64,000 bases of DNA from Glandiceps talaboti (GCF_964340395.1 NC_135566.1:7800001-7864000), one strand, 5' to 3'. Shown: positions 11,844-23,915, counted from the stretch's first letter. Notes: a model not told the origin generated them from the letters alone. Made by a program: numbers and translations.

Positions 11844-14800
11844 CGATTTATTACATGCTCACTGAACCCTGTGGTATACCAAAACTATCAATCAGCTTTG
11901 GTAATCAAATTTTTGAATTTTACATGTTTAGACCTGATATCAGTAGAAATTTTAATGTTTTTAAACATTATGCCATTCACAGATATATGACAACTTATAA
12001 TGTTTTGTAGTATTTTGAATGTTGACTTTAATCTATCTCCAAGAATTTGTAAAAAATGAATTTTGCAAAATTGTCATCTCAAGTCCACCTGGATTGATTT
12101 TATATATTATGCCTTGTAATGTGTTTTTATTTGCATTTTGTTAGTTTTGTTTGTGTGTTTTGTATTCTTGTCTTTTTCTGGAGTTTTTCATTTTTACAAG
12201 TCATCTGGCATAATGAACGTCATCTTTAATCTGACCTATGGTTTTATTTGCAATCTGCATTGTATGTCATACAAAAATTCTGATCTGTAAAAAAAATTAA
12301 GATATGACCACCTCTAATTGCTGGACTTACTATAATTGAACATATGTGATGAAAAAATCCCTTACTTTTTGCTGAATCACCCAAATCTGAAAACTCTACA
12401 AACTTGTGTCAAACATTTCCTAATTCATATAATGTGTCCTTTTTCAGGCCGTAATCTTTAATTCATATCTCTCACCTGTTTTTGAAGATCTGCTTTTCTT
12501 GGGTTTCTTAGGTGGAATGTCTGAAAAAGTGGGATTCTGGAAAATACAAATTTATAATTTGCCATGAATAAAGTTTTATCTAGACATCTCTAGGAACATC
12601 TTAGCCAACAATTGGACCATTATGTCCCATGGTTGTTGATTTTTAAAGTCTTTTTCACCAGAAATTATACTTTCAACTCAATTCATATACCTACAAAAAT
12701 TATCTTCTTTGAACACCGCTAAACTTGACATCCAACGATATATATCCCACACAGCTACTGGTGTAAGGAGCTGCCTTACAATTTAGCTGTATGATGAAAT
12801 GTGATTGGGGAAGAACTGACCAATGGAAATCATCGTCTTTGACAGTAACCATAGAGATAAGCCATGTGGATTCAATAGAACCGTTCTTTAGCTCAGGATC
12901 AACTTTTTCAATAGGTCTGCTAACTATTTTTCACAGCCACTTTTTTTATCCTAATCTGAAATTGGCCTTGAACTTGAAGTGTGATAACCCATGTTTATGT
13001 CTATAGGCTTCATACAGTTAGATTTGCAAGAGAAGTGTTGTTTGTAACATAATTAATATTACAATATTGATGTACTAGTCTTACCTCATGTGGCAACTGT
13101 GGTAATGTAAAACCTCTGGATTCTAATGATCCCTGTAAACGACAACAAATACAGAAACATAAGCGTAAAAAAATGTATTGCAAAAAGATTGTTTTTCTGT
13201 TGTTGTTTTGTTTCCTGTTACAGCAGAAACATGGTATGGAGCTTTACTCATCAGGACTGTTTCTTTTTACATAAAGACAGCCACATATTTAATCAAGACT
13301 AAAAACAACAGTGTGGCACCATACAGACAGTAGGATCCTAGCCGCACACTGAAAAATGACAACCATTGCTATTCTTTTACAGTGCAGACAAAACAGTCTT
13401 CTGCTGAAATGATTACACATGGACATGATGGTCTTACTTTAATGGCGTTGTTGTTTACTTTCCTCCTGGTTGGTATTAAACATGATTACTTGTCTACTTC
13501 CATATCCAAACTGTGCATACCACCTCAATAATAATTTATTTTGGGTTTTCAAGTCATCTGAATGAAACACCATGCTAATCCTATTTCTTATGTAATTGTG
13601 TTTGACTTGAAATTTTTCAAAATCGAAATTCAAATCACCCACAGAAGATATCTGCAAGACTCAAATACTGACTATGAAGGTCATAAAGATGAAAAATTTC
13701 TAATTTACTGCCACTTCAAGTTAGTCGTTAACTGACTTACTGGTAGATGTGACGACGTCTGTGATGATGATGGTAAGATTCCAGGATAGCCCATACCTCC
13801 AAATAGTTGAGGGTTAAAACTCTCCATACTGTATGACAATGACTGTAGTGAATGTGAGGTGATCTTTTTCTTTTTAGATTTGACGTTGTCATTCCCCTGC
13901 AAACCCAATAACAATTTGCAATTAACAATAAAATCAATAACAAACCATAGAATAGAGTAATATCATGCATAATAATGTCCTATGTATTGCTATGGACAAA
14001 TTGTAAGATCTATCTGTGTAATAATTTTCTGTATCACAGCCTAGGATAATTTGTCCAAACAAGGCCACTTTATATTCAATCTGCTTTGTGATACAGCCTT
14101 GGCTTTCAGTAACTAACTTTTAATATCATGTCCAACATTGTAGCCAAAAATATGCAAATATGTATTTCAAATGTATATTAGTATTTCATGGGGGTATATC
14201 AGAAATTTAAACCTTGGCAACACAGATATGGATTGTGTGGCTCTCAATAGCAGTATGGCTTACTGACCTTCCAAAAGTCAGGCCCTTCCCATCCTTCATG
14301 TGTTTGGCAATGTATTGTGGTGACAACATGCACACAAATGTAAGGAATTTATCCTGATACATGATTCAATATAATGACTATTTCAGTTACGTTACCTTAG
14401 TTTCATTATCACTCGATGATGACATAGTGTCCTCAGATTCTGAGGAGGAATCCTCTATCTGTTCATACTGCAACAATCTATCCAACAGGAAACTTTTATC
14501 ACGTGACACTTTCAATAATTTTCTCTGGCATTTCTTCAACTCTTCTCGGAAACATTCTTGTTCCTGTGCAGAATGAACACAAATTTCATTTTTGAACTGA
14601 AAAGATGCGAGAGAAAAAATGGCTGAAATTAAGACTGTCAAAACTGTCTAAAAAATCATGAATATTTTCAGTTATTTTCCTAAAAAATGACATACTGCCC
14701 TCACTGACAAAGGAAAGCAGTTGACCTTTGTGTGAAGGCACTTGTTATGGTGTACTGTACAGCCTATAATATAACCATTAGTACATTTACAAATAGGGAA

Positions 14801-16941
14801 CTTGCAAACCTGCCATGTTGAATGTTGCATCATGGGAAATGTGATAATAAATGCTAATCAATTAGTATTACGAACAATATTGTTATATTGTTTGCAACCA
14901 CAAATGATCAATTCATAGTCACCCTGATCATTGTGGGAGGTTTATTTTATCGGTAGCTCCAGATTAGGTAATACGATAACCTCACATAATCCCATAGTCC
15001 TTCGCATCTGAGCATGCTCAGTCTGGATTGCAAGTTCCCTATTAGAAATTTAACCAATACACACAACATAATTTGACAAGCCGAGAGCTTTTGATTACTC
15101 TGTAAACTTACATAGAGTAGATATTTCAATTTTCTCTTCAAAGTTTTGTATTTCTGTTTATAGTTTGGTGAATGTTGTGAATCGACACTGTATTCATCTG
15201 TAGAGACAACAAATGGAAAATTCATGTCATAAATACACCAAGGACATTTTCTGCCATCCATCAAATTCTGTAAACCTAAATATTTTGCTTCTAGAAAATT
15301 TTGCAATTTTAGAGTCTTCAGCTAGTTTTCCAATACTAATTTTTACCTCAGACCACTACTTCTGAGTTTTTACTAATTGCCAAACTGTTACATTGTGTTC
15401 ATGTACAAGAGGGCATTTTAGTCACTACTTATTTTGGCGTCTTTGTTTTCCAGTGAAATAAGTGAAAATAAGTTTTTAGCAAACCAGTATTAACCAACTG
15501 CAGCTATGCATGTACAAAGAAAGATAGAAATGTCTCCCATCCTCTAAGCAGAATTTCATCAATGTGATTAATAAGGGAATGAAAAACTTTTGATCTTTAT
15601 GAAGTCAACCAGGAAAGGGTAGTGATTTTGTGTAGACTGTCGACAGTCGCTCACACCTTTTTTCCCTACGTTTTATCTAAAATTAAGCCGTTGCCGCACT
15701 GTAATCCGGCGCAACACTACTATAATCGCATACTGATATCGAGGCCCGAAGGCCCGAGCAACTCGATTATAGTAGTATTGCACCGGATCGGAGCACGGCG
15801 ATGACTTAAGTTTAGATAATACGTGGGGGAAAAAAGGTGCGAGTGACTGTCGACAGTCTAGATTTTGTGGAATATCACTCTTTCTGTTACCTACTAGCAT
15901 ACATTGTACTAATTGTTAATTATTCCAGTCACAGTTGAATTATGTAAGATTCTTGATTTTGTTACATACTTGGTGCAATGAATCAACTGAGGTTTGGTGG
16001 TCTGAAGGTTGAGTACACAACTGGAAATATATTCTGATTCTTACCTGCAACCGGCATCATTACATAGTAGTGCTTGCCAACTGATAATTATTTCACAACT
16101 GTTGTTTGTCAGTCCTCAAAGATATTATGAAATAAATGACAACTTAATCTGAAATGAAATGGGGGTAATTGTTGGAGTTACAGTAAATTGTTTCTGGGTG
16201 AGGGTCAGTGTGCCCTCTAATGATAGCCAAATTTTGTTGTTGTGAGACACAATGATAAAAAACTGGCATTTCTTGTGAGTCATCACATAGTAAAGAGAAT
16301 GGAGAAAACCAAACATTGGTGCACCACTAGAAAATTGTGTGCATCTGATCAGTGGCAGGTCTTAGACTGTAGAGGACACACCACTAGTGAGGGTGATAGA
16401 TCTCTCTGGTACTCTGGTACTTACATACATTTGAATTTCTCACTTTTCTTTCTATAACAATTCATAGTCACACATAAAGGGAAGACAAGTAGATGTTTGG
16501 ACCACAGGCAGTAGAGTGAGCCAGACCATGGACACACACACACGAACCTTATTACGTAAACATCTGGCTACGATCAACATTTGCAATGTGGTTGGTCTTT
16601 GCAAAAAAGATAATAGCCAAGCCACAAGTCGCATTTCTGCATCATAAATCTAAATGACATTCACTACTACAAAGACAAATTGCATAAAGTGAATGGTACA
16701 GAATTAGCAGTGTATGGAATACTAACACATATTTCGACGTGAAAGTGTCTTTGTTTTGGTTTTGCATGGATTGCAACCCGGTCATCGCAAGTTTCGACAC
16801 CGCTCCGATCACGGCCACATTTATGTTATAAACAGACAGATCTGAATGCCCTTGAAGTACACGTAATTTTTGAATGGTTTACATTATTCTAGAAAAATCA
16901 AATTCATACTAACCGGTTGGTTCATTCCAAGTAGCCAGCAT
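10986..16941 (-). CDS. INO80E: INO80 complex subunit E, 8 coding exons, 241 aa
   Basis: INO80E is a small metazoan-specific subunit of the nuclear INO80 chromatin-remodelling complex. Coding exons: 16914-16941, 15112-15197, 14396-14563, 13741-13896, 13085-13132, 12476-12536, 11508-11604, 10986-11067. All introns are GT-AG, phases agree throughout, and the sum is 726 nt including stop. The start is [14 protein letters not shown]. Residues 22-38 ([17 protein letters not shown]) and exon 3 (residues 39-94, with [20 protein letters not shown] and [11 protein letters not shown]) match the conserved helical core of the family. An acidic serine-rich stretch follows, then lysine-rich segments, and the end [11 protein letters not shown] matches the family's conserved acidic C-terminus. 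Length is close to human (about 244). The start was chosen because the exon 1 donor gives the required phase; the overlapping MNQP frame does not. It is divergent with RPL6. Confidence 0.95.
11765..11879. mobile_element. Short fold-back element with a (GATT)n core
   Basis: The left arm (GTATACCCACAGGG, then CCATGTAAT) is matched in inverse at the right end (ATTACATG, then CCCTGTGGTATAC), so about 30 bp of inverted ends flank a GATT tetranucleotide tract at about 11795-11849. It lies between INO80E exons 6 and 7. Confidence 0.6.
15633..15860. mobile_element. Fold-back transposon (MITE) with 9-bp target duplication
   Basis: Both ends are TAGACTGTCGACAGTC and its exact inverse. Inverted ends of about 55 bp continue with few mismatches through a CACACCTTTTTTCCC-like stretch, and a second inner pair reads ACTATAATCG and CGATTATAGT. 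The element is flanked on both sides by GATTTTGTG (15624-15632 and 15861-15869). A 9-bp target duplication is typical of Mutator-type transposons. The 228-bp body has no transposase frame, so it is non-autonomous. It lies in INO80E intron 1. Confidence 0.8.
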
Positions 16942-17085
16942 GCATGGTACCCAAACAGTTTACGATTCACTGCTTCCGCATTCAGTCGAGCATCAGTTGC
17001 GTACTACGTCATCATTTATTGAGTACATGTTTCACTGAAGCTCCCGGATATTGTCCTCTTACCCTTGTTGCTTCAATGTAAGTAT
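16942..17085. promoter_or_regulatory. Divergent promoter between INO80E and RPL6
   Basis: The INO80E start codon (16941, minus) and the proposed RPL6 transcription start (about 17055, plus) are roughly 114 bp apart. The interval carries TACGTCATC at 17005-17013, which reads TGACGTA on the other strand, a CREB/ATF-type site. No TATA box is visible in the gap. Both genes are housekeeping genes, which suits a bidirectional promoter. The exact start sites are inferred. Confidence 0.5.
17055..17077 (+). other. RPL6: Candidate non-coding first exon of RPL6 with TOP-like start
   Basis: The sequence CCTCTTACCCTTGTTGCTTC opens with a pyrimidine tract, like the 5' TOP motif of ribosomal-protein mRNAs, and runs into a strong donor (AAT|GTAAGTATGG at 17077/17078). 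The coding start lies just behind an acceptor (CTTTAACAG|CATGG at 18084/18085), so an upstream non-coding exon must exist; this is the best candidate seen. A weaker alternative pyrimidine tract is near 17149-17159. Confidence 0.45.
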
Positions 17086-18085
17086 GGCGGCCATCAAAGG
17101 CACACAGATATATCCATCGAAAATCTGACACATCCCTCACTAAACGTTTCTCTTTCTAGTAAAAGTGAATAATGTAATAGCCCATCTTTATAGTGTGTCA
17201 CAATTTTCGGCTTCGTATGGCTTTTGAGTGTTGAAAAATGAAAATATGTTGTACATAGGTGTCGATAGCTAGCATGGACCTATCCCGATGATAACATTAC
17301 ACGATGAATGTGGGTAGTTGTGATCGGCGCTCATTCAGGAACGAATGTCCATAATTCTAAAAGCGAAAGCGTATTTTAAGCTCATTGTGAAATTAAACGA
17401 ATGATCCAAGTTGACACCACGTCATCTTTCCGCTGTGAAACTAAAATATTGCCAATCATGTCATCCAAAGCAGGACATGCAACCTTCCAGGATAGGTATT
17501 TTGACTGGAACTTGGAAGGAAGGTCTACTCGCACGCAAATTTGTACACGTTGTAACGACAGTCAAAACAATATGTGCTGTAATCATTTCTAACTGAAATG
17601 AATGCATGTGTACTGCGTGTACTTTAATTTTGTCATGCCAAAGTACATCTTTTTAATGTTTTCATGCACGAGTATTCCAAACATCAGAATAGTGTATCCT
17701 ATGGGTGAGATCTAAAACATACAGATATGTTATTTACTGTCTGTTTTCTAGGTGCTCAGATGGGTAGACAGACTTTTAGTCTATGTCCATAAACTGTGCT
17801 TTTGCTATATTCCATCATGATCTGCCAAACCTGTCACCGTACTTGTTTCTCACATCATTTGTAATGAATGAAGCTATGTCATGTTTGTGAGGGGGAGGGG
17901 GGGGGGCATCTACTGTATGATAAGGCTGTTCTCAAGCATCAGTGTGGTGTCAAGTTTTTGTACATCATAATAGGAAAGCTGTACGTGAATATAGGGTTTG
18001 TATAGTAAATTTGTAATACTATAATTTATATTGTTCTCTGCATCTGCTGTATTTTAATAGCAATGTTTCCCTTTACTTTAACAGC

Positions 18086-20997
18086 ATGGCTGACGAGAAG
18101 AAAAAGAAGGCCCATAGTTGTCGCAACAAGTTGCTGACAGGTGGGGTTTCCCGCTATGGCAGGTCAGCTATGTATGAAAGAACAGCTACATACAAAAAAA
18201 AATGGGTAAGTCTTTGCTTGCTGTTGGAAAGTTGTTTCAGAATGTAGACTTCTAATTGTGAATGTTAGCTAAGTATAATACACTGTAACATAGCCCAGAC
18301 ACCTGGCTTGCTATACATTGTCAAGTCAGCTAAAACAGTGAATTTTTGCTAAGGTTAGGGAACCTCGGTAACAGAGAGGAGAATATGGTAAAACAGACCC
18401 AGTCTCCAATGCATTGTACCATTATTTGGGTGGGGAACCATGGTAAAATGACAGGGGAACTCGGGTAGATTTTACCTGTTTATTGCCCTTGACAAAAACA
18501 CTATAACAAACTGTTAAAGTGAACTCTGTTTTAATATCACCCATTTTGCCCCAAAATTTATATTTCAAATAGAGTACACGCTTTGCTTAAGTAAACTTCT
18601 TCATAACAAACCTTGCATGTCTCCCAGTGAGGTTACACTGGCTTCTGTAATATCGCGTGTGTCTGTGTCTGTGTCTGAATAAGGAGTCGGTATTTAGCAA
18701 GAAACTTCATATGGTATTATTCACTTTTTCAGGATCCTGTCAAGAAAGAAAAAGTAAAGACCCCAGTATACGTTGAAAAACAAATTGGTGGTGATAAAAA
18801 TGGAGGCAAACGTCTTGTCCGTGTTAAAAGAACGGTGAGTATGGTGTTAACTTTCATTTTAAAAAAATCATTTGAAGTGTAGTTTTCAGAAGTGGTAGTT
18901 TCTCTTGGATGGTTGAGATCTAATGAACTGCAAAATATTACCATGTCATTACCTGTCATTCAAATGTAAAATTCTATGCCAGAACGATAACGCAGGTGTT
19001 ACGGACTACCTCAAACCCCAAAATTTGAATCCGAGGATCAGCCTTATATTTAGGACCAAATATTCATGTATCAACAGCTGTGTGAAACTAGCTTGCCAAC
19101 TTCTCATTGACAATGAACCTTTACCATACCATTACTTGCAGCCCCGTTACTATCCAACTGATGAACTTCCTCCAAGAAAACGTAGTCGCAAGAAGCCTTT
19201 CAGTGAGCACGTACACAAGCTCAGACCTTCTATCACCCCAGGCACTGTACTCATCCTTGTGGCCGGTAGATACAAGGGCAAAAGGGTGGTATGCCTCAAA
19301 CAACTAGCATCTGGTCTCTTGTTGGTCACAGGTAAGTCGTCTCGTCATAGCTATAAGTACTGCTGCTTAATATGTAGATGTAAGAACAAATCAATACATA
19401 CACCAATATGAAAATTTCCACCCGGAGTAGTTTGACTCGGTAGACATTTTCATTTCAAACTGACACCAGAGTGCATGAACATTCCAACCAACTGAAATGT
19501 GGAACCCTGATAACAGGAAAGGGGTAACAGTTGCATAGTTTCCCCATACAATCTACCATAATTTTGTTTGGAAACCCTGGTAGAATTTACCTGCTTTCTG
19601 CCCTTAACAAAAACACTGCTGGTATAGATCTCACCAGGTATTCAAATAGGATAGAACAAGGACATAGACATGTTTTTGGTAATCAACTATTTGTCTATCA
19701 TTCTGTAGTCTGTAAGATACGGTGTTTGTGCCACACTATCAGCTATCACAAACACTGGTTTAGAAGCCTGATAAGGGCTGAGGAACACAATGTATCTTAC
19801 AGTCAGTGGCAGCTGTGATAAACTTCTAAAAGAGTTTCTGATGTACATTTATTTTGTAGATTGACATTTGTTGAAAATTTGGCCTTGTGTACAGACTCTA
19901 CCACTGGTCTGTATAGGCAGTGTTGTCCCTCAAAAGATAGCCTGAACATGGCATTGAACATACTCATTTTGCAAAACACTAGTGTCATTGAATTCCATCA
20001 GAAACTGCTTGCATGTACAAAGATTTTTTTTGGTCACAGAAAGGGGTGAATATGGTCAAGTTTCCTAAATAGGCGTCCATCGTTACCATCTTATAACCCT
20101 TAACAAAAACACTGAATCAGATGTAGTTTATTCTTCAATGATCTGTACTTGCAAGTGCAGAGATTTCATTAAATGCCCACTTCAGATTAGGATTAAAATC
20201 TTAAGTGTTAAAACCAGTTGTTTGGAAGATGATCTAGAACAAAAGAATGATTCCATGTAATCATCATGGCACCACTAATAAGATGTAATAACACTAATGT
20301 GATGACCTGGGATTGAAACTTGGTCTTTTGAACTCGTTGTTACATGGTCTCATTGATGGCTTGTTTATGTTGCAGGACCTATGAAAGTGAATGGTGTACC
20401 TATGCGTCGTATCAACCAGATCTATTGTATTGCAACAAAAACTAAAATTGACATCAGTAAAGTAGAACTCCCAGCTAGGCTCACTGATGAATACTTCAAG
20501 AGAAAGAGGCTGAGGAAGCCAAAACATCAAGAAGGCGAAATCTTTGACGAGGCCAAAGAGGTGAGAAATTGACCCATAGTTATGAGATCGAGAGCATCTT
20601 GAATGCTGCATATGTCAGCTATTTGAAAGACAAAAGATTGTATAATTTGGGCACTAGGGGCGCTGTTCATGCTCAACTAATGAAACATAAGGGAAGCCTG
20701 ATAGTCAAGTACTTCAGCTTCCTTTGAAAAAAAAATTGCACTAATTTTTTTGTTTCACTCTCTATGTTTTCCATTGTCCAGGTATTTTTTGTCTTGACAA
20801 TTATTTGAAGTAAGTGCCTTTTTTTTTCTTTGCTTGTCCAACAGGAATATACTGTATCAGAAGAGAGAAAGGAAGACCAACTGAAGGTAGACGGACAACT
20901 AGTGCCCCTCATCAAAGATGTACCACACTTGAAAGGATATTTGGAAGTTCCATTCTTCCTAAGTACCAAACAGTACCCACATGAAATGATCTTTTAA
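18086..20997 (+). CDS. RPL6: 60S ribosomal protein L6 (eL6), 5 coding exons, 249 aa
   Basis: eL6 is a structural protein of the cytosolic large ribosomal subunit. Coding exons: 18086-18205, 18733-18834, 19142-19331, 20376-20560, 20845-20997; phases agree and the sum is 750 nt. The protein begins [20 protein letters not shown], with the basic N-terminus typical of the family. Residues 75-137 (exon 3 of the coding set) hold [20 protein letters not shown] and KRVVCLKQL, the KOW/SH3-like core, continuing into [20 protein letters not shown] across the next junction. It ends KQYPHEMIF. Human eL6 is about 40 residues longer, mainly in the N-terminal basic extension, so this length is normal for invertebrates. 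The ATG lies 2 nt after the acceptor. AATAAA follows 46 nt after the stop. Its divergent neighbour is INO80E. Confidence 0.97.
18206..20844 (+). other. RPL6 introns 2-5: contents
   Basis: Four introns of 527, 307, 1,044 and 284 bp. Three diverged copies of a block containing CCCTTRACAAAAACACT occur at about 18420-18505, 19555-19618 and 20045-20115, a dispersed or tandem repeat. A fragment of a repeat also seen at 34645-34862 lies at about 20235-20330. Ribosomal-protein introns often host box C/D or H/ACA snoRNAs. I looked for paired C and D boxes and found no convincing set. Confidence 0.45.
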
Positions 20998-21042
20998 GAG
21001 AGCTTGGAATACTGTACATGTTTACAATTTGATGTATGTGGT

Positions 21043-21048
21043 AATAAA
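21043..21048 (+). terminator. RPL6: RPL6 polyadenylation signal AATAAA
   Basis: Canonical AATAAA, 46 nt downstream of the RPL6 stop, followed by a GT-rich stretch (about 21067-21082) of the sort found downstream of cleavage sites. Confidence 0.85.
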
Positions 21049-22228
21049 ACAAGTTTACCGAGTATATTTATGTGTTTGTGTTTTTAGGGCAACTGAACTG
21101 AGGTTCAGTAGTGTCCTAGGTGTGGTAAAGTGTGTGTGTGTGTGTGTGTAAATCTACAGGACAATCAGGACACTGCATGCCCACTCCTAACCTGACACTT
21201 CTGTAAAATGCGGGTATGTAATAACCAGATGTAAATGGAATGCCTCCAGTAATGACAAAACCATAGATTCTTGTTCCCATGCACATTGTTGGAATGCAAT
21301 ACAAGATATGCCATACATGATGAATGAAATTTCAAGCATGCATATTTACGCCATCTTCCACTGAACAAAATACGAGTACACAAGATACCATTATAAAATT
21401 GAGTGAATTAACTTTACTCCATGTAAGTGTGTTTGCTCATGAAAATAACATACAAATCAAGCTTTTTACAGGCAGAGCTGAGTGGCTGAAAGAAAACACA
21501 AAAAGAACAGTAAAACGGGACTGTAAATTCCATCAGTTTTTCCACTGTAATAAAAGCAATGGTACATTTATATCTAATGTACTACAATTTCCAATACTCT
21601 GCGTTTCTATAGGAAACATCTAAAAATTTGCACAGTGATTTGCATTGTCTGCAAATATCTTTACAAAATCTACTACTGCAATCTGTACACGGACCCAAAA
21701 ATTAGTGGCATAGCCGCCATAGACATAATTTGACAAAAGTGTGAAAAACGCCAGCACTGGGCATATTCCGACGTGCTAACTAATGACTGAACTATACTAT
21801 ATAACAGTAACAAATATAAACCATGTCTATTTACACAGAATGAAGTAATACAACAATTTCTGATCATGTTGTGATCATTAATATTACAATTCATGAAATT
21901 CAATTCGGAGTTTGGAGAAAAAAAATTTCAGATGGTGATGGATTATTTTTTTGACAATTGCTACAAATGAAAAAAAGGCCTCACTCTCGTCATTATTATC
22001 ACTACATTTACATATTTAACATTCATTTTTCACTGGTGCGATGAAAACTTTACCCCTTGTTTTTAAAAAAAATTAAACTAAATGTGCTAATTTTGGACTC
22101 ACAATATACAGAAATGCATAACATGTCCAGGTTTGTGAACATATACATTGGTTTATTTTAAATAAACTAGATTATCAAGTGGTCAATGTCGTATTCCCAT
22201 AATTTTCAGAACACTACCAATGGCCATC

Positions 22229-22259
<31 letters not shown>

Positions 22260-22260
22260 C
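22229..22260. repeat. (TTTA)n microsatellite
   Basis: About eight uninterrupted TTTA tetranucleotides. Confidence 0.9.
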
Positions 22261-22600
22261 TGAGCTTTGATGTCAGTCAGGCAGTCCACTCAGGTGACTA
22301 ACGTCTGTGGACCCCTTATAGTCAAAATCACCAGGGACAATGGAAATACAGGACATTGAGTCATCACTGAAGACACATTCTTGGTAGAAATCAATAAAAC
22401 ACATTTATTTCATGTCCCCTGTAAAATGTCACCTTTGTGTGATGAACAGTGTAATGAAACTAGACCATGATTGAAATGGGTATTAAAGTGACCATATGAA
22501 TGACAAATTGTATTCATTTTGGATTTTTCATTCCTAAAACAACTCTACTGTGTTTTTACACTTGGAAAAACAATGTGAAAAACATTTACTAAATCCCTGC

Positions 22601-22826
22601 AGGGGTGAACAAATCCACTGGTTTTTACCTTGTCTGGTCCGTTGGACCAGTACCTTACTGTTAATAACAAAGTTAAAAAGTCATCTGAATATACAGATTC
22701 ATAGGCAAGATTTCATGTTTCACATTAGCGGGACCTGGGACCACTAATTCTTTCAGCAGGACCACTGGATTTTTTAAGGCACTGGTCTGGGGACCACCAG
22801 TTCACAAAATGATTTGTTCACCCCTG
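22601..22826. mobile_element. Fold-back element with GGGGTGAACAAATC ends
   Basis: The left end GGGGTGAACAAATCCACTGG is matched in inverse near the right end (GATTTGTTCACCCC, 14 bp exact). Inner segments rich in GGTCC/GGACC also pair. It sits inside a wider inverted repeat: the block at about 22480-22560 (CATATGAATGACAAATTG, then TGGATTTTTCATTCCTAAAA) reappears inverted at about 22970-23030. A related block is at about 60215-60300. Confidence 0.5.
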
Positions 22827-23671
22827 CCCTGTTTGTAAATCAATAAATTGAAAAACATTTTTAAAATGTGTAAAATATTTGTTACTGTACGTACAATAAT
22901 AAGATTTTTAGCTTTTTGTAATTTATTGACTTACAAATACTGACTTAGGCGATGCTATAGTAGCGTTGTTTTAGGAATTAAAAATCCAAAATAAAGACCT
23001 ATTTGTCATCCATATGGTTACTTTAATTATGGATTATTTTTCAAAATAATTTAGGATATTTTTTTTACTTGAAAAAAATAGTGTGAAACAACATAGACTA
23101 AGTGTGTTTATAACTCAATGGCAAAAAACTGAAAAAAGGGGCATAAAGTTGTATGTACAGGAAGTGGCTTATAAATAAACGTGGCAAAGACAAGCAATCA
23201 AACTATGCAAGGTGATATTTTAATACATTCCATACAAAAGATGAGAAAGGGGAATTTATTTTGGATTTTTAATTCATAGCAAGTGACTTCTATTATAAAC
23301 TGAGTAAAGATATGTTATTAGCAGATCACATGTAGTTTATGTACTATATATATAGATTATTCCTTACCCATATACTGACATAAATATATGGGGAAGTTAC
23401 AGTTACAGATGGACTTGATGTGTTTCCCCAGTTTATCTACAAATCATTTCCTGTCCACACACTAACAATATTTGAAAATTTTTGTAAACTTTTTGCAATT
23501 TATTGAGCTACAAACATGGACTTGGTGTATGTTGTTCCATGTCTTTCAAGTAGAAACACAAATTTATTACTGTATTGAGATCTTTCATTGTCATGTCACC
23601 AATACTGGTAACTCGTCTTTGTTCTAAACTTTATACAGCTCTCTACTCTCGAGATGCTGAAAAAAGTTAGG

Positions 23672-23915
23672 AGATAAAATTTAAATTAGCCAATTAGTAT
23701 GCACTGATCAGATATAATATGTAAATTAACTAATATGCACTGAGTTTGTTTTGCTGATGAAAGTTATTAGATATGTAAATTAGCTAATTAGTATGCACTG
23801 ACTGTTTTGCTTATTAAAGTTATCAGGGTAATAAGTAAATTAGCTAATTAATATGCATCAATTTTGCTTATGAAAGTTATGGGTAATATGTAAATTAGCT
23901 AATTAGTATTCATCT
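23672..23915. repeat. ~65-bp tandem repeat, about 4 copies
   Basis: Repeated blocks of GTAAATTAGCTAATTAGTAT followed by GCACTGA- or CATCA-like sequence and TTTTGCTKATGAAAGTTAT. Copies are diverged and vary in length. Confidence 0.7.

Noticed and set aside
15112-15306. Unspliced INO80E start inside exon 2 at MNFPFVV
   Set aside because: A strong acceptor (TTTGTTGTCTCTACAG) lies just downstream of that ATG, and a matching first exon exists at 16914-16941. It remains a fallback if exon 1 is not confirmed.
16914-16929. INO80E start at the MNQP ATG (16927-16925), which resembles human MNGP
   Set aside because: It reaches the exon 1 donor in the wrong phase for exon 2; the ATG at 16941 gives the right phase. 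The resemblance is probably chance.
18923-19411. 162-codon plus-strand frame
   Set aside because: It contains RPL6 coding exon 3 (19142-19331) read through both flanking introns; the spliced model explains it.
20290-20360. Possible box C/D snoRNA in an RPL6 intron (TGATGA at about 20299)
   Set aside because: No D box with terminal stem at a suitable distance.
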